Source: RGIG2000 sp045612665
Lineage (GTDB): Bacteria; Bacillota; Clostridia; Oscillospirales; CAG-272
DNA length: 46,657 nucleotides
Direction: 5' to 3'
NCBI GenBank assembly: GCA_045612665.1
Contig: JAZKZO010000048.1
Span: forward strand, 1 to 46,657
Shown: positions 33,881 to 42,902 of the stretch, in pieces
Position numbering within the stretch: position 1 is the stretch's first letter
Layout of the letters: each line of letters starts with the position of its first letter
The notes under the pieces: model-generated
Told to the model about the DNA's origin: nothing
The model's database searches: none
What the model saw: only the letters and a program-made list of their open reading frames with translations
Made by a program: the position numbers and the translations under genes

Positions 33881-35413
33881 ATGGTAAAGAAAATCAATCA
33901 AGTAAAAGCAGGTGCGATAATTTCATATTTGCAAATGGCTTTTGGCGTTATCATAGGGCTCTTATATACACCGTTCATGATACGCTACCTCGGAAAAAGT
34001 GAATATGGACTTTATAACACGGTCTCATCCGTAATATCGATGCTTTCTATTTTATCACTTGGTTTTAATGCTGGATACATTAGATACTATGCAAAATATA
34101 AAAAAGAAGAAAATGACGATAAAATATACAAGTTAAATGGTTTGTTTTTAATTATTTTCGGTATCATTGCCATAGTAGCGCTTTTATGTGGGCTTTTCAT
34201 CTCTTTCAATTTGAATTTAGTCTTTGACCAAGGACTTACCATAGAAGAATACGGAATAGCAAGAGTATTGACGCTATTTTTAACTGTCAATCTTGCAATT
34301 TCTTTTCCAATGAGTGTTTTTCAAAGTATTATCTCAGCACATGAAAAATACATAGTTTTAAAGCTTTTAGCTATTTTTAAAACAGTAGGTGGACCGTTAA
34401 TTACATTGCCGCTGTTGCTTTCGGGTTTCCGTTCAATAGCGATGGTTGCGGTAACAGTCGGTGTAAATATTGCGATTGATATTTGTTATTTTCTTTTTGT
34501 CTTAGTGAAATTAAAACAAAAATTTATTTTCCGTGATTTTGAAAAAGGGCTTTTTAAAAGTTTATTTGGATTTACATTTTTTATAGCATTAAATTTGATC
34601 ATTGACCAAATTAACTGGAATGTAGATAAACTTTTACTTGGTCGATTTAAAGGTACAAGCGCTGTTGGTATTTATTCAGTTGGCTTTGCTCTCTATCAGT
34701 ATTACCAGCTTTTTTCAACCTCTATATCTGGTGTTTTTACTCCAAGAATACATAGGATTGTCAACACAAATAAATCGACTAATTACGAAATAGAATTGTC
34801 CTCTCTTTTTATAAAGGTTGGAAGAGTTCAGTTTGCAATTTTAGGCCTTATTGCAAGTGGAACTGTATTTTTTGGCAGGCCATTTATCCATTTTTGGGCA
34901 GGAGATGGTTATGAGGACGCTTATTATGTATCGCTTTTGCTTATTTTGCCCGCCACTATAGCGCTAATGCAAAACATTGGAATTGAAGTGCAGAGAGCAT
35001 TAAACAAACATCAATTTAGAAGTATTATTTATATAGTGATGGCACTTTGTAATTTGGTTTTGTCAATTTTTCTTTGTCAAAAATACGGTGCTGTTGGTGC
35101 AGCTTTTGGCACTGCAATTTCACTGATTTTGGCTAACGGTCTTATTATGAATGTTTACTATCATAAAAAATGTTACATAAATATTTTAAGCTTTTGGAAA
35201 AATATTCTAAGAATGTCGCTTGGCCTTATATTACCAGTGATATTTGGCATTTTGATAAACCTTTTTGTTGATGTTTATAATGTATGGTTTATGCTTTTAT
35301 CGATAATTGGCTATACAATCGTTTATTGCGTTTCAATGTGGTTTATTGGTATGAATAAATACGAAAAGGATTTGATAAAAAAGCCTATAAAAAAGCTTTT
35401 AAAACGAGGTTAA
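33881..35413 (+). CDS. Oligosaccharide flippase (Wzx, MOP superfamily)
   Basis: 510 residues with about 14 predicted helices. INQVKAGAIISYLQMAFGVIIGLLYTPFMIRYLGKSEYGLY is a typical polysaccharide-exporter N-terminus. It flips the lipid-linked repeat unit to the outer face for the polymerase encoded at 29485. The later GTSAVGIYSVGFALYQYY and KYGAVGAAFGTAISLILANGLI helices match the family. GAAGGATT precedes ATG 33881, two bases after the pyruvyl transferase stop. Confidence 0.92.
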   Translation: MVKKINQVKAGAIISYLQMAFGVIIGLLYTPFMIRYLGKSEYGLYNTVSSVISMLSILSLGFNAGYIRYYAKYKKEENDDKIYKLNGLFLIIFGIIAIVALLCGLFISFNLNLVFDQGLTIEEYGIARVLTLFLTVNLAISFPMSVFQSIISAHEKYIVLKLLAIFKTVGGPLITLPLLLSGFRSIAMVAVTVGVNIAIDICYFLFVLVKLKQKFIFRDFEKGLFKSLFGFTFFIALNLIIDQINWNVDKLLLGRFKGTSAVGIYSVGFALYQYYQLFSTSISGVFTPRIHRIVNTNKSTNYEIELSSLFIKVGRVQFAILGLIASGTVFFGRPFIHFWAGDGYEDAYYVSLLLILPATIALMQNIGIEVQRALNKHQFRSIIYIVMALCNLVLSIFLCQKYGAVGAAFGTAISLILANGLIMNVYYHKKCYINILSFWKNILRMSLGLILPVIFGILINLFVDVYNVWFMLLSIIGYTIVYCVSMWFIGMNKYEKDLIKKPIKKLLKRG

Positions 35414-35414
35414 T

Positions 35415-36604
35415 ATGGATTTTGTAGTAGATATAAGAATTGTTGTGGATGCGGTGCTTGCTATGCAGCATGTCCTAAAAATGCCATTTCAATGAAAACA
35501 GATGAATGTGGATACATATATGCGTCGATTGACTCCGGACTTTGCGTTGATTGCGGTAAATGTAGAAATGTTTGTCCTGCTATAAATAATAATTTTGAAA
35601 CGAATTTTGAAAAGAAACCATATGCAGGAACAAGTCTTGATGAGTCTACGAAAAAATCTGCTTCTGGTGGAATTTTTGCGCTTTTTGCTAAGAAAATTTT
35701 ATCCGAAGGTGGCAAGGTTTTCGGCACGGAAATGAACGAAAACTTCGATGTTAAAGTTGTTGGCATCACAAGCGAAGAGGAGCTATACAAGCTTCAAGGC
35801 TCAAAGTATGTTCAATCAAATATGTTACTTGCGTTCAAACAAATTAAAGACGCACTAAAAGAAAAGAAAGTACTGTTTTGTGGGACACCTTGTCAGGTTT
35901 CAGCGCTTAAAAATTACATAGGTGACAAGCGAGAAAATCTAATTCTCATTGATCTTGTTTGCCATGGCGTTCCAAGCAATCAAATGTTTAAGGATGAAAT
36001 AGCTATGTTGCAAAACAAGCATCATAATAACTTATCCTCTTATATTTTTAGAGATAAAGATTATGGGCAAAATTGTATAGGTAGCTTGCAATTTAAGAGC
36101 AATAAGCATAAAAAGACTCTGTATTTTTGTGATTCAAGCTATTATGCTGCTTTTTTGAAAAATGACATACTTAGAGAAAGCTGTTTTGCGTGTAAATATT
36201 CAAACATAAATCGCCCTGGAGATATTACAATATGTGATTATTGGGGAGTTCAAAAAGAAGAACCAGAGTTCTATAAAGAATGTAACGATAGAAAGATTGT
36301 TGGCATCTCCGGCATAATTATAAATACACAAAAGGGCGAAAAGCTCTTTGAGCAAAGCAAGGAAAAGCTTTTCTTCAAAGAATCTACCATTGAAAAAATT
36401 CAGAAAGCCAACCCTAACCTCGTTCAACCTTCGGAAAAAGGGCAAAACTATGATATGGTAAAGAGCATTTATAAAGAGAAGGGTTGGACTGGAGTCTCAA
36501 AGTTTTATCGTCGAAAATATAAGGTTAATAGCCTTGCAAGAAAAGTATATAATCTTTGCCCAAATTTTGTAAAAAAATTGGCAAAAAAGATTCTTGGCAA
36601 ATAG
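35415..36604 (+). CDS. FrhB-like iron-sulfur protein, frameshifted at its N-terminus (likely pseudogene)
   Basis: The long open frame (usable ATG 35492 to 36604, 370 residues) is a paralogue of the 26090-27286 protein: second ferredoxin cluster CVDCGKCRNVCP, SASGGIFALFAKKIL, GTPCQVSALK, LVCHGVPSN and CFACKYSNINRPGDITI. The first cluster (CCGCGACYAACP) is encoded just upstream in the same frame, but no start codon precedes it. The only suitable ATG, 35415, lies in another frame. Adding one A in the ATAAGAA stretch near 35432-35437 would restore MDFVVDIKNCCGCGACYAACP. So either the gene is broken, making a product that starts at 35492 and lacks one cluster, or the read has a homopolymer error. 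Confidence 0.8.
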
Positions 36605-36634
36605 AAAATATAAAGAAAAAGGAGGTAAATCGCA

Positions 36635-37795
36635 ATGTTAAAGACAATGCTTAAGCTTTACGAGTATGCATTTCCAAATAGAGCGAGACGTGAATCTATA
36701 GAACTCAATAACGATGCATGGAAAAGAGTTTTTGACATGTCAAAAAAACACGACCTTGCACATATTGTAAGCTATGCATTAGATGAGTCTAATAATGCGA
36801 TTGATGAACCTTTAAAAAAAGAATTTGATCAAGCAAGAAAAACGGCAATTTTTCGTTACATAAAAGCATGCAATGAAATTGATGCTATATCGAAATTGTT
36901 TTGCGATAAAGAAATTTCATTTATTCCATTAAAGGGTACTGTTTTAGCGGATTATTATAAAGAGCCATGGCTAAGAACTAGTTGTGATATAGATATATTG
37001 ATAAAGGAAGAAGACATCGAAAAGGCGACAAGGGCGTTATCCGAAAATCTTGCCTATACAGTTAATTCTAAGGGCCAATATGATATATCAACAGTTTCTC
37101 CTTCCAGCGTTCACGTGGAGCTTCATTACAAGTTAATAGAGTCGGATTTTTATATCGCTCAAGACCTACAGCAGATTTGGTGTAGCAATGAGATTTTTCA
37201 AAAGTCATCGTGCCAGTATGCTATGACAAACGAAATGTTTTTATTGTATCACATTTATCATATGGCAAAGCATTTTTTGCATGGTGGTTGTGGAATAAGA
37301 TCGTTTATTGATTTGTGGATTATAAAAAACTCCCTTGGTTATGACGAAACACGTGCGACGTCGTTGCTTAAAAACAATCAACTGTATGAGTTCTATGAAA
37401 AGGCAATAGAGTTAACAGAGGTTTGGTTTGATAGTAGGGAGAGAACTCCTCTTATAAAGGAAATGGAGTCTTATGTGCTTTCGGGTGGCGTTTATGGTTC
37501 ACTTGAGCAAAATGCCGCTATGTTTCAAGTTAGAAGAGGCGGAAGATTTCAACATATAATACGTAGGATTTTCATTTCGTACAAATCGATGGTTTTTTAC
37601 TATCCGTCGCTTAAAAAGTGTCCAATTTTGTTTCCGTTCTATCAGATTAGAAGATGGTTTAGAATTCTATTTTGTGGTGGTAGGAAAAGAGCATATAATG
37701 AAATTGTTGCAAATTCGAACTTGTCTAATGACAAGAAATTGCGCGCTCAATTGCTATTAAAAGAGTTGAAGTTAACTGAATTTGCCAAAAATTAA
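36635..37795 (+). CDS. Nucleotidyltransferase family protein (NTP_transf_5 type)
   Basis: 386 residues. The central motif is IPLKGTVLADYYKEPWLRTSCDIDILI, matching the uncharacterised nucleotidyltransferase family found in polysaccharide clusters (PLKG..L...Y..P..R...DIDILV); DID are the predicted metal ligands. The flanks are helical, and LLYHIYHMAKHF follows, with conserved His residues. It has the best ribosome binding site in the locus, AAAGGAGGT, 6 bases before ATG 36635. The reaction is unknown; it may attach or remove a phosphate-linked group. It is the last gene of the polysaccharide locus. Confidence 0.8.
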   Translation: MLKTMLKLYEYAFPNRARRESIELNNDAWKRVFDMSKKHDLAHIVSYALDESNNAIDEPLKKEFDQARKTAIFRYIKACNEIDAISKLFCDKEISFIPLKGTVLADYYKEPWLRTSCDIDILIKEEDIEKATRALSENLAYTVNSKGQYDISTVSPSSVHVELHYKLIESDFYIAQDLQQIWCSNEIFQKSSCQYAMTNEMFLLYHIYHMAKHFLHGGCGIRSFIDLWIIKNSLGYDETRATSLLKNNQLYEFYEKAIELTEVWFDSRERTPLIKEMESYVLSGGVYGSLEQNAAMFQVRRGGRFQHIIRRIFISYKSMVFYYPSLKKCPILFPFYQIRRWFRILFCGGRKRAYNEIVANSNLSNDKKLRAQLLLKELKLTEFAKN

Positions 37796-37802
37796 ACTAA
37801 CA

Positions 37803-37836
37803 AAAAAGCATCTCAATTGAGATGCTTTTTGTTTTT
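37803..37836 (+). terminator. Terminator of the polysaccharide locus (bidirectional)
   Basis: 12-bp stem AAAAAGCATCTC / AATT / GAGATGCTTTTT followed by G and a T-run. It stands between the last polysaccharide gene and the converging SASP gene. Confidence 0.88.
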
Positions 37837-37857
37837 TAACTTAAGCTTTGGCGAAAG

Positions 37858-38058
37858 TTATTTTGTCTTGATTGAGTTTTCGTAAGATTCAACCATCTTC
37901 TTAACCATCTGACCGCCGATAGAACCAGCCTGACGAGCGGTGAGATCGCCGTTATAGCCGTTTTGGTTAAGAGTAACACCTACCTCGCTTGCAGCCTGCA
38001 TCTTAAACTTATCAAGAGCAGCCTTAGCTTCTGGAACAGTAATCTTGTTACTAGCCAT
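37858..38058 (-). CDS. Alpha/beta-type small acid-soluble spore protein
   Basis: 66-residue SASP that coats and protects forespore DNA. The core is NKITVPEAKAALDKFKMQAASEVGV, where the GPR germination protease would cut, and GDLTARQAGSIGGQMVKKMVE, the DNA-binding helix. The GPR recognition site reads KMQAASEVG rather than the usual EIAxELG, so cleavage context is slightly altered. AAGGAG precedes ATG 38058. The upstream region has an inverted repeat (TAGGCGA..TCGCCTA, 38098-38121) but no clear sigma-G boxes. It shows that the organism can sporulate. Confidence 0.95.
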   Translation of the reverse strand: MASNKITVPEAKAALDKFKMQAASEVGVTLNQNGYNGDLTARQAGSIGGQMVKKMVESYENSIKTK

Positions 38059-38097
38059 TTTAATAACTCCTTATCAAAATATCTATATTATCGAGCA

Positions 38098-38121
38098 TAG
38101 GCGACCTTTTAAAATCGCCTA
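38098..38121. promoter_or_regulatory. Inverted repeat between SASP gene and the carrier/acyltransferase operon
   Basis: TAGGCGA and TCGCCTA separated by 10 bases. It lies about 40 bases upstream of the SASP start and could be an operator or a weak hairpin. The rest of 38122-38292 shows nothing recognisable. Confidence 0.3.
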
Positions 38122-38292
38122 ATCAACAAGACAATTTTAAACGAGTCTCGAACGCTCTGGTATTATTATTGTGCATTGCTTGAAAATTATAATTGGTAAT
38201 TTTTTTATTTGAAAATTGCGCAAAAGCCAATAATTACAAGCGCTTTTAAAGCTCGATTATCGACACACATCGACACGATTTTTATTTTTCTA

Positions 38293-38321
38293 TTGAATAA
38301 ATGTCGCGCGTGTGATATAAT
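38293..38321 (+). promoter_or_regulatory. Extended -10 promoter of the carrier/acyltransferase operon
   Basis: TTGAAT (38293-38298), 17-bp spacer ending TGA, consensus TATAAT (38316-38321). ATG 38356 is preceded by GAGG. Confidence 0.8.
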
Positions 38322-38355
38322 ATAAAATATAATAGAATTCCACGAGGTTTATTTA

Positions 38356-40299
38356 ATGCAGGTATACGGTATAGGAAGCTGTAAAACAATAGATCAGTTT
38401 GTTAATATGAAAATGGGTGCGCTTCGTAAAAGGGAGCAAACCTTTGAATCGGTTTTTGAGGTTATGTTCTCAAATCCCGAGAATATTATGTTCGAAACAA
38501 CGGACGGAAATAAAATTTTTAAATTTACATATGGCGAGGTTTATAAGACGATTGACTCCTTCGCACACTATCTAAAGCAAAATCTTCCTACACCCTACGA
38601 TGCGATTGTCGGAATGTATATGGACAATTCCGTTGAGTGGATTGAGATTTTTTGGGCAATTTTGAAAAGTGGAAGAGTACCGCTTCTTATGAACAAGCGC
38701 CTTGATAACGAGATCCTTGAGAATTTGCTGAAAGCACATAACGTGCAGGCGGTTATCACCGATTCTAGAGAGTTCTCGGTAAAAACAATCAATTACAAGC
38801 AGATAACGGCCGACGCACAGCCCTGTGAGCTTGGCAAGTGGGCAAACAAGATAATTCTTATGTCCTCAGGCTCATCAAATAACGTGAAGCTTTGCGTTTA
38901 TAACGGCAACGCAATTTGTGCGCAAATCTATAATTCATCCGATATTGTAAAGAAGAGCAAGCTTATCAAAACTCACTACGAGGGATATATAAAGCAGCTC
39001 ACATTTTTGCCATTTTATCACGTATTTGGATTGGTTGCGTGCTATATGTGGTTCGCATTTTTCGGAAGAACCTTTGTTCTTTTGAATAACCTCTCGGGTG
39101 AAACAATACTAAACACCGTAAGAAAGCATAAGGTTACACACATATTTGCCGTTCCAATGCTTTGGGAGAAAATAAGAAAAAGCGCAAATAAGCTATTGGA
39201 ACAACGCCGTCCGCATCTTGTAAAAAAGGTGCAAAAGGGCTTGAAAATATCAAACTCTATGCAAACGGTATCGTCAAGGGCGGGAAGAGCATTTGCTAAA
39301 AAAGCCTTTAAGGAAATTCGCGATAACCTCTTTGGAGATAGCGTTCAATTCCTTATCACAGGCGGTGGAGCAGTAACAACCAAAACCTTGGAATTCTTTA
39401 ACGGCATCGGCTATCGCTTGGCTAACGGCTACGGAATGACCGAGGTTGGAATTGCTTGCGTTGAGCTGAGCAATAACACAAAGCGTCTAAACAGTGGCTC
39501 GGTTGGTAAGCCGTTTGGTTCAGTTAATTTTAGAATAAACGATCAAGGAATACTCGAAATCAAGTCAAAGTCAATCGCCACCGAGATTATAAGCGCCGAT
39601 GAGAGCGTTTCGTATAGCGAAAACGACTGGTTCCCAACCGCCGACGGTGCGAAAATTCAAGCAGGACACGTATACGTTCTTGGTAGAAGCGACGACCTTA
39701 TCGTTTCCACCTCGGGCGAAAACGTTTCACCTGGAATTGTCGAGGATAGAGTAGCCGTGCCTGATGCTAGCGTTTGTATGCTTGGAATTGAACAGGACGG
39801 AAAAATCAAATCAACCTTGGTTGTTGGCGTAAGCAGATATTTTTCAAAGCAAAAAATTTCCGATATGAAGCGCGAAATTTTCACTTTGATAGAAAAACAT
39901 GCTTATTCGGGCTTGATTGATGACGTTTTCTTTACTTACGAGCCACTAATGCTTGATAACGAATTCAAGCTCAACCGTGGAAAAATCAAGAAAAGAATAG
40001 CTAACGGAGAAATCAAGCTTATTTCTCCAAAGGACTTTGAGGATGAGTCCTTGAGCGAGAATATAAATTTGGAGCTAAGAGAAAAGGTAAGGGCACTTTT
40101 TGAGGAGGTTCTTGAAAAGGAAATCACAAATGAGCAGTCCACTCAAAACTTCTTTTTCGAGCTCGGTGGAACGTCGCTTGCATATTTTCAGCTGATTGAG
40201 AATATCAAAGCTGACTTCAATGTTCCGTTCCCAATCGTTGAGGATCAATCAATTGCAACAATAGATGCATTTTGCCTGTATTTACAGGATAGACTTTAA
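38356..40299 (+). CDS. Acyl/aryl-adenylating enzyme fused to a carrier (PCP/ACP) domain
   Basis: 647 residues. An ANL-superfamily adenylating domain (about 30-560) is followed by a phosphopantetheine carrier domain (about 575-647). It would activate a carboxylic acid with ATP and load it in cis on the carrier. Core motifs: P-loop MSSGSSNNVK (unusually poor in Gly/Thr), YGMTEVGIA, WFPTADGA (TAD instead of TGD), GRSDDLI with the conserved Arg, and LNRGKIKKR with the catalytic Lys. The carrier serine is in GGTSL, near residue 607, an NRPS-like spelling. The gene opens a seven-gene operon with a ligase, a free carrier and a PPTase. The substrate (fatty acid, aryl acid or amino acid) cannot be fixed from the sequence. 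Confidence 0.85.
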   Translation: MQVYGIGSCKTIDQFVNMKMGALRKREQTFESVFEVMFSNPENIMFETTDGNKIFKFTYGEVYKTIDSFAHYLKQNLPTPYDAIVGMYMDNSVEWIEIFWAILKSGRVPLLMNKRLDNEILENLLKAHNVQAVITDSREFSVKTINYKQITADAQPCELGKWANKIILMSSGSSNNVKLCVYNGNAICAQIYNSSDIVKKSKLIKTHYEGYIKQLTFLPFYHVFGLVACYMWFAFFGRTFVLLNNLSGETILNTVRKHKVTHIFAVPMLWEKIRKSANKLLEQRRPHLVKKVQKGLKISNSMQTVSSRAGRAFAKKAFKEIRDNLFGDSVQFLITGGGAVTTKTLEFFNGIGYRLANGYGMTEVGIACVELSNNTKRLNSGSVGKPFGSVNFRINDQGILEIKSKSIATEIISADESVSYSENDWFPTADGAKIQAGHVYVLGRSDDLIVSTSGENVSPGIVEDRVAVPDASVCMLGIEQDGKIKSTLVVGVSRYFSKQKISDMKREIFTLIEKHAYSGLIDDVFFTYEPLMLDNEFKLNRGKIKKRIANGEIKLISPKDFEDESLSENINLELREKVRALFEEVLEKEITNEQSTQNFFFELGGTSLAYFQLIENIKADFNVPFPIVEDQSIATIDAFCLYLQDRL

Positions 40300-40326
40300 T
40301 AAATTCAGTTTTAAGGAGAGATAAAA

Positions 40327-42255
40327 TTGAAGATTAAATCACTTGATAAAAAATGGAAGGAAGCGTTGTTCGCGGCATCGGGATTCGGACCGAATCTTAT
40401 GATGATTTTGATGGGCGCATTCTTTACGGATGCTATAAACCCAACTGCACTTAATGTTCAAAACAATCCGCTTCAATCAATCTCGGGAATTTGCTATATC
40501 TTACCCGCTATTTTCCCGATCTTATGGGCTATTTCAAGAGCCTTTGACGGTATTATTGATATCCCGTTTGCGAAGCTTACCGATTCCCTTAATACTAGAT
40601 GGGGAAGACGCCGTCCGCCAATCCTAGTATGCCTTGTCCCTATGATGATAAGCTACGTTATGTGTTGGATTCCGTTCGGTAGCTACGTAATCTATCCAAA
40701 CACTCCCGATTCAAATGCGGCACAGCTCTTTAATACGGTTTGGATAGTATCCTTTGCACTTATATTCTTTAGTACCTACACAATGTGTCTTATCGCCTTT
40801 TACGGAAGCTTTGCACAGGTTTGCGACGGAGAGGAGCAGCGCCTTCGCGTTTCCAACTACAAGGCGACCTTCGACACTATAACCTACGCACTTGTTTATG
40901 CGCTCGTACCGGTTATTTTGGGCGCTACAAAGCTTCATATTGATAAGGTTGCAATTTACGGCTCTATCCTTATGCTTACAATGCTTATTCCTCTCTTTAT
41001 GATAAAGGAAGGCAAAAAGTACGGATATCCCGAAAACGAGGGGCTCAAGGAGGAGCACGTATCAATTATAAAGAGCCTTAAGGTAACCTTTGGTAACAAG
41101 GTGTTTATGTCTTGGATAGTTGTAAACTGTACAGCCTTCTTTGGACTTCAAATGTTCCTAGTATCAATGAACGCCCTTATAAACGGTGGAATGGGCTTTG
41201 ATAATATGCAAATGGCAATTATTGAAACCTGTGCCTTCGCACCCGTTCCTATGATGCTTTACCTCTTTAATAAGGTAAGAAAGAAAAAGGGAATAAGATT
41301 TACTTATCAAACAAGCCTTTTGTCCTTTGCGGTTGCTATTTTGTCGTTCGACCTTGCCAGCCTTTACGTAACAGGCGGTAACGTTGGCTTGCAATATGCA
41401 ATATCAATTATAGGCGCTCTCATCGGTAGCTGGGGAATCGGTGCATTCTTTATGATGCCACTTCTTATCCCCGCACAGGTGTCCTCAATTGAGGAAAAGC
41501 TCACAAAGCAAAATCATTCGGCTATGTATTTCGCTGCACAGGCGGTTACAACCTCTATAATAGGTGCGATTGCATCATCACTTGTTTACGAGAATATAAA
41601 AATGCTCTTTATAAGCAAGGCAAAGGGCGGAGTAGTGTGGGCAGAGCCGTCTACAACACTTGCCCCCGATGGAACGCTTGTCGAAATTACTGCAGCTGAA
41701 AATGCTGCAAATATATTCGGTGTATCAGCCGATACCGTATTCAACCTCGGAACGCTTCTTGTTCCTATAATCGTTTCGGTTATGTGTATTCTTGGCTTCT
41801 TTGCTTGCTTTAAGATGCCAAAGGATTTCTCGCCTGAATGTATTGCAAGAGAGTTCAAAAGACAAAACCCCGACCTTGATATATCCGAGATAACCTTAGA
41901 GGAAGCGGATTCCTCTCGCGATAAAGAGGTTACCTTTATGAACTGCGCATATTGGCTTCTTTCGGGCTCAATCTTCGGCTTTATTTGGAGCGCATTCCAG
42001 TTCAAGGGCATAAAGAGCACCAACAAGGACGCACTCGTTTGCGGTAGCGCATGGCTTACGTGGGCTTTGTGCGCGTTTGTTCCGTTCTTTGGAATATATG
42101 AAATGTCGAAAATCTATAAATCAATTAAAAGCACTAATCCTGATGCTAAGCTTACAGGCTTCAAGTGGCATATTATATTTGGAATAATTCTTCCATTGTA
42201 TCCAGTTAATGTAGTATCCGTTGCAATGCTTCAGCAGGATTTGAATAGGGCATAA
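40327..42255 (+). CDS. MFS_2 (GPH-type) transporter with extra C-terminal membrane domain
   Basis: 642-residue membrane protein. The family loop AISRAFDGIIDIPFAKLTDSLNTRWGRRRPP is that of the glycoside-pentoside-hexuronide:cation group (MFS_2). The animal lysophosphatidylcholine importer MFSD2A belongs to the same family, which fits the lipid enzymes in this operon. About 12 helices end near residue 500. A charged linker is followed by three more helices (about 535-635) resembling the DUF4234 type. The start is TTG 40327: AAGGAG lies about 9 bases upstream and no ATG is nearby. A sugar cargo is equally possible on family grounds alone. Confidence 0.82.
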   Translation: MKIKSLDKKWKEALFAASGFGPNLMMILMGAFFTDAINPTALNVQNNPLQSISGICYILPAIFPILWAISRAFDGIIDIPFAKLTDSLNTRWGRRRPPILVCLVPMMISYVMCWIPFGSYVIYPNTPDSNAAQLFNTVWIVSFALIFFSTYTMCLIAFYGSFAQVCDGEEQRLRVSNYKATFDTITYALVYALVPVILGATKLHIDKVAIYGSILMLTMLIPLFMIKEGKKYGYPENEGLKEEHVSIIKSLKVTFGNKVFMSWIVVNCTAFFGLQMFLVSMNALINGGMGFDNMQMAIIETCAFAPVPMMLYLFNKVRKKKGIRFTYQTSLLSFAVAILSFDLASLYVTGGNVGLQYAISIIGALIGSWGIGAFFMMPLLIPAQVSSIEEKLTKQNHSAMYFAAQAVTTSIIGAIASSLVYENIKMLFISKAKGGVVWAEPSTTLAPDGTLVEITAAENAANIFGVSADTVFNLGTLLVPIIVSVMCILGFFACFKMPKDFSPECIAREFKRQNPDLDISEITLEEADSSRDKEVTFMNCAYWLLSGSIFGFIWSAFQFKGIKSTNKDALVCGSAWLTWALCAFVPFFGIYEMSKIYKSIKSTNPDAKLTGFKWHIIFGIILPLYPVNVVSVAMLQQDLNRA

Positions 42256-42257
42256 AT

Positions 42258-42902
42258 ATGGGAAAGCTTTTTACCGGAATAGTAAAGGTTACTGCTTATC
42301 CTATTGAGCTTGTAGTGTTTCGCACCAAAATTCACTACGAGGATAAGTCTGTACAGGGAAGAAAAATCAAAGGCCCTGCTATCATAGTAAGCAATCATAC
42401 CTCGGTGTATGACTTCGCACAAATGATGCAGGTTTTCTTTGGTAGACACCTTCATTGCCTTATGGCTGATATTCTTTATAGAAATCGGCCTATGAGATGG
42501 CTTTTGAAGGAGCTTGACGGAATTAAAATAAGTAGAGAGGGCAAGAACTTCTCATTTGTTGAAAAGTCCGTCGATATACTTAAAAACGGTGGCGTAATTG
42601 AAATATACCCCGAGGCAAGAATTCCTGAGCCAAACGAGGTAACTCCTCTCGAATTTAAGCCAAGCGCCGCTTATATCGCAATTTTATCGGGCGCACCGAT
42701 AATTCCTGTCTATACCGATGGAAATTACTTTGGCAAGGGCAGGGCTAACGTTATGATAGGTAAGCCTATAAATCCAAGCGATATAATCGACCCAAGTCTC
42801 GAAATGAGTAAAAATATCGAGACCTTGACAAATTACATAAGAAATAAGGTAATTAGTTTAAGAGATGAAACAAACAGCAAAAAAGAACAAAAAAAGGTTT
42901 AA
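42258..42902 (+). CDS. PlsC-type 1-acyl-glycerol-3-phosphate acyltransferase-like protein (first copy)
   Basis: 214 residues, LPLAT superfamily. The catalytic HxxxxD is NHTSVYD (H47, D52); the phosphate-binding block, normally FPEGTR, reads YPEARIP. It transfers an acyl chain to a lysolipid or related hydroxyl on the membrane face. Unlike typical PlsC it lacks a clear N-terminal membrane helix. It starts two bases after the transporter stop and its end overlaps the next acyltransferase by 38 bases, so the two are probably translated together. Position and family suggest use of acyl-ACP made by the neighbouring ligase. Confidence 0.87.
   Translation: MGKLFTGIVKVTAYPIELVVFRTKIHYEDKSVQGRKIKGPAIIVSNHTSVYDFAQMMQVFFGRHLHCLMADILYRNRPMRWLLKELDGIKISREGKNFSFVEKSVDILKNGGVIEIYPEARIPEPNEVTPLEFKPSAAYIAILSGAPIIPVYTDGNYFGKGRANVMIGKPINPSDIIDPSLEMSKNIETLTNYIRNKVISLRDETNSKKEQKKV

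Noticed and set aside
37858..38130. Sigma-G promoter for the SASP gene
   Set aside because: A sigma-G promoter is expected for the family, but no pair of boxes with proper spacing could be recognised upstream.
40327..42255. Plain sugar:cation symporter for the MFS_2 protein
   Set aside because: Not excluded by the family, but less consistent with neighbours that are all carrier or acyl-transfer proteins; kept as an alternative in the entry.
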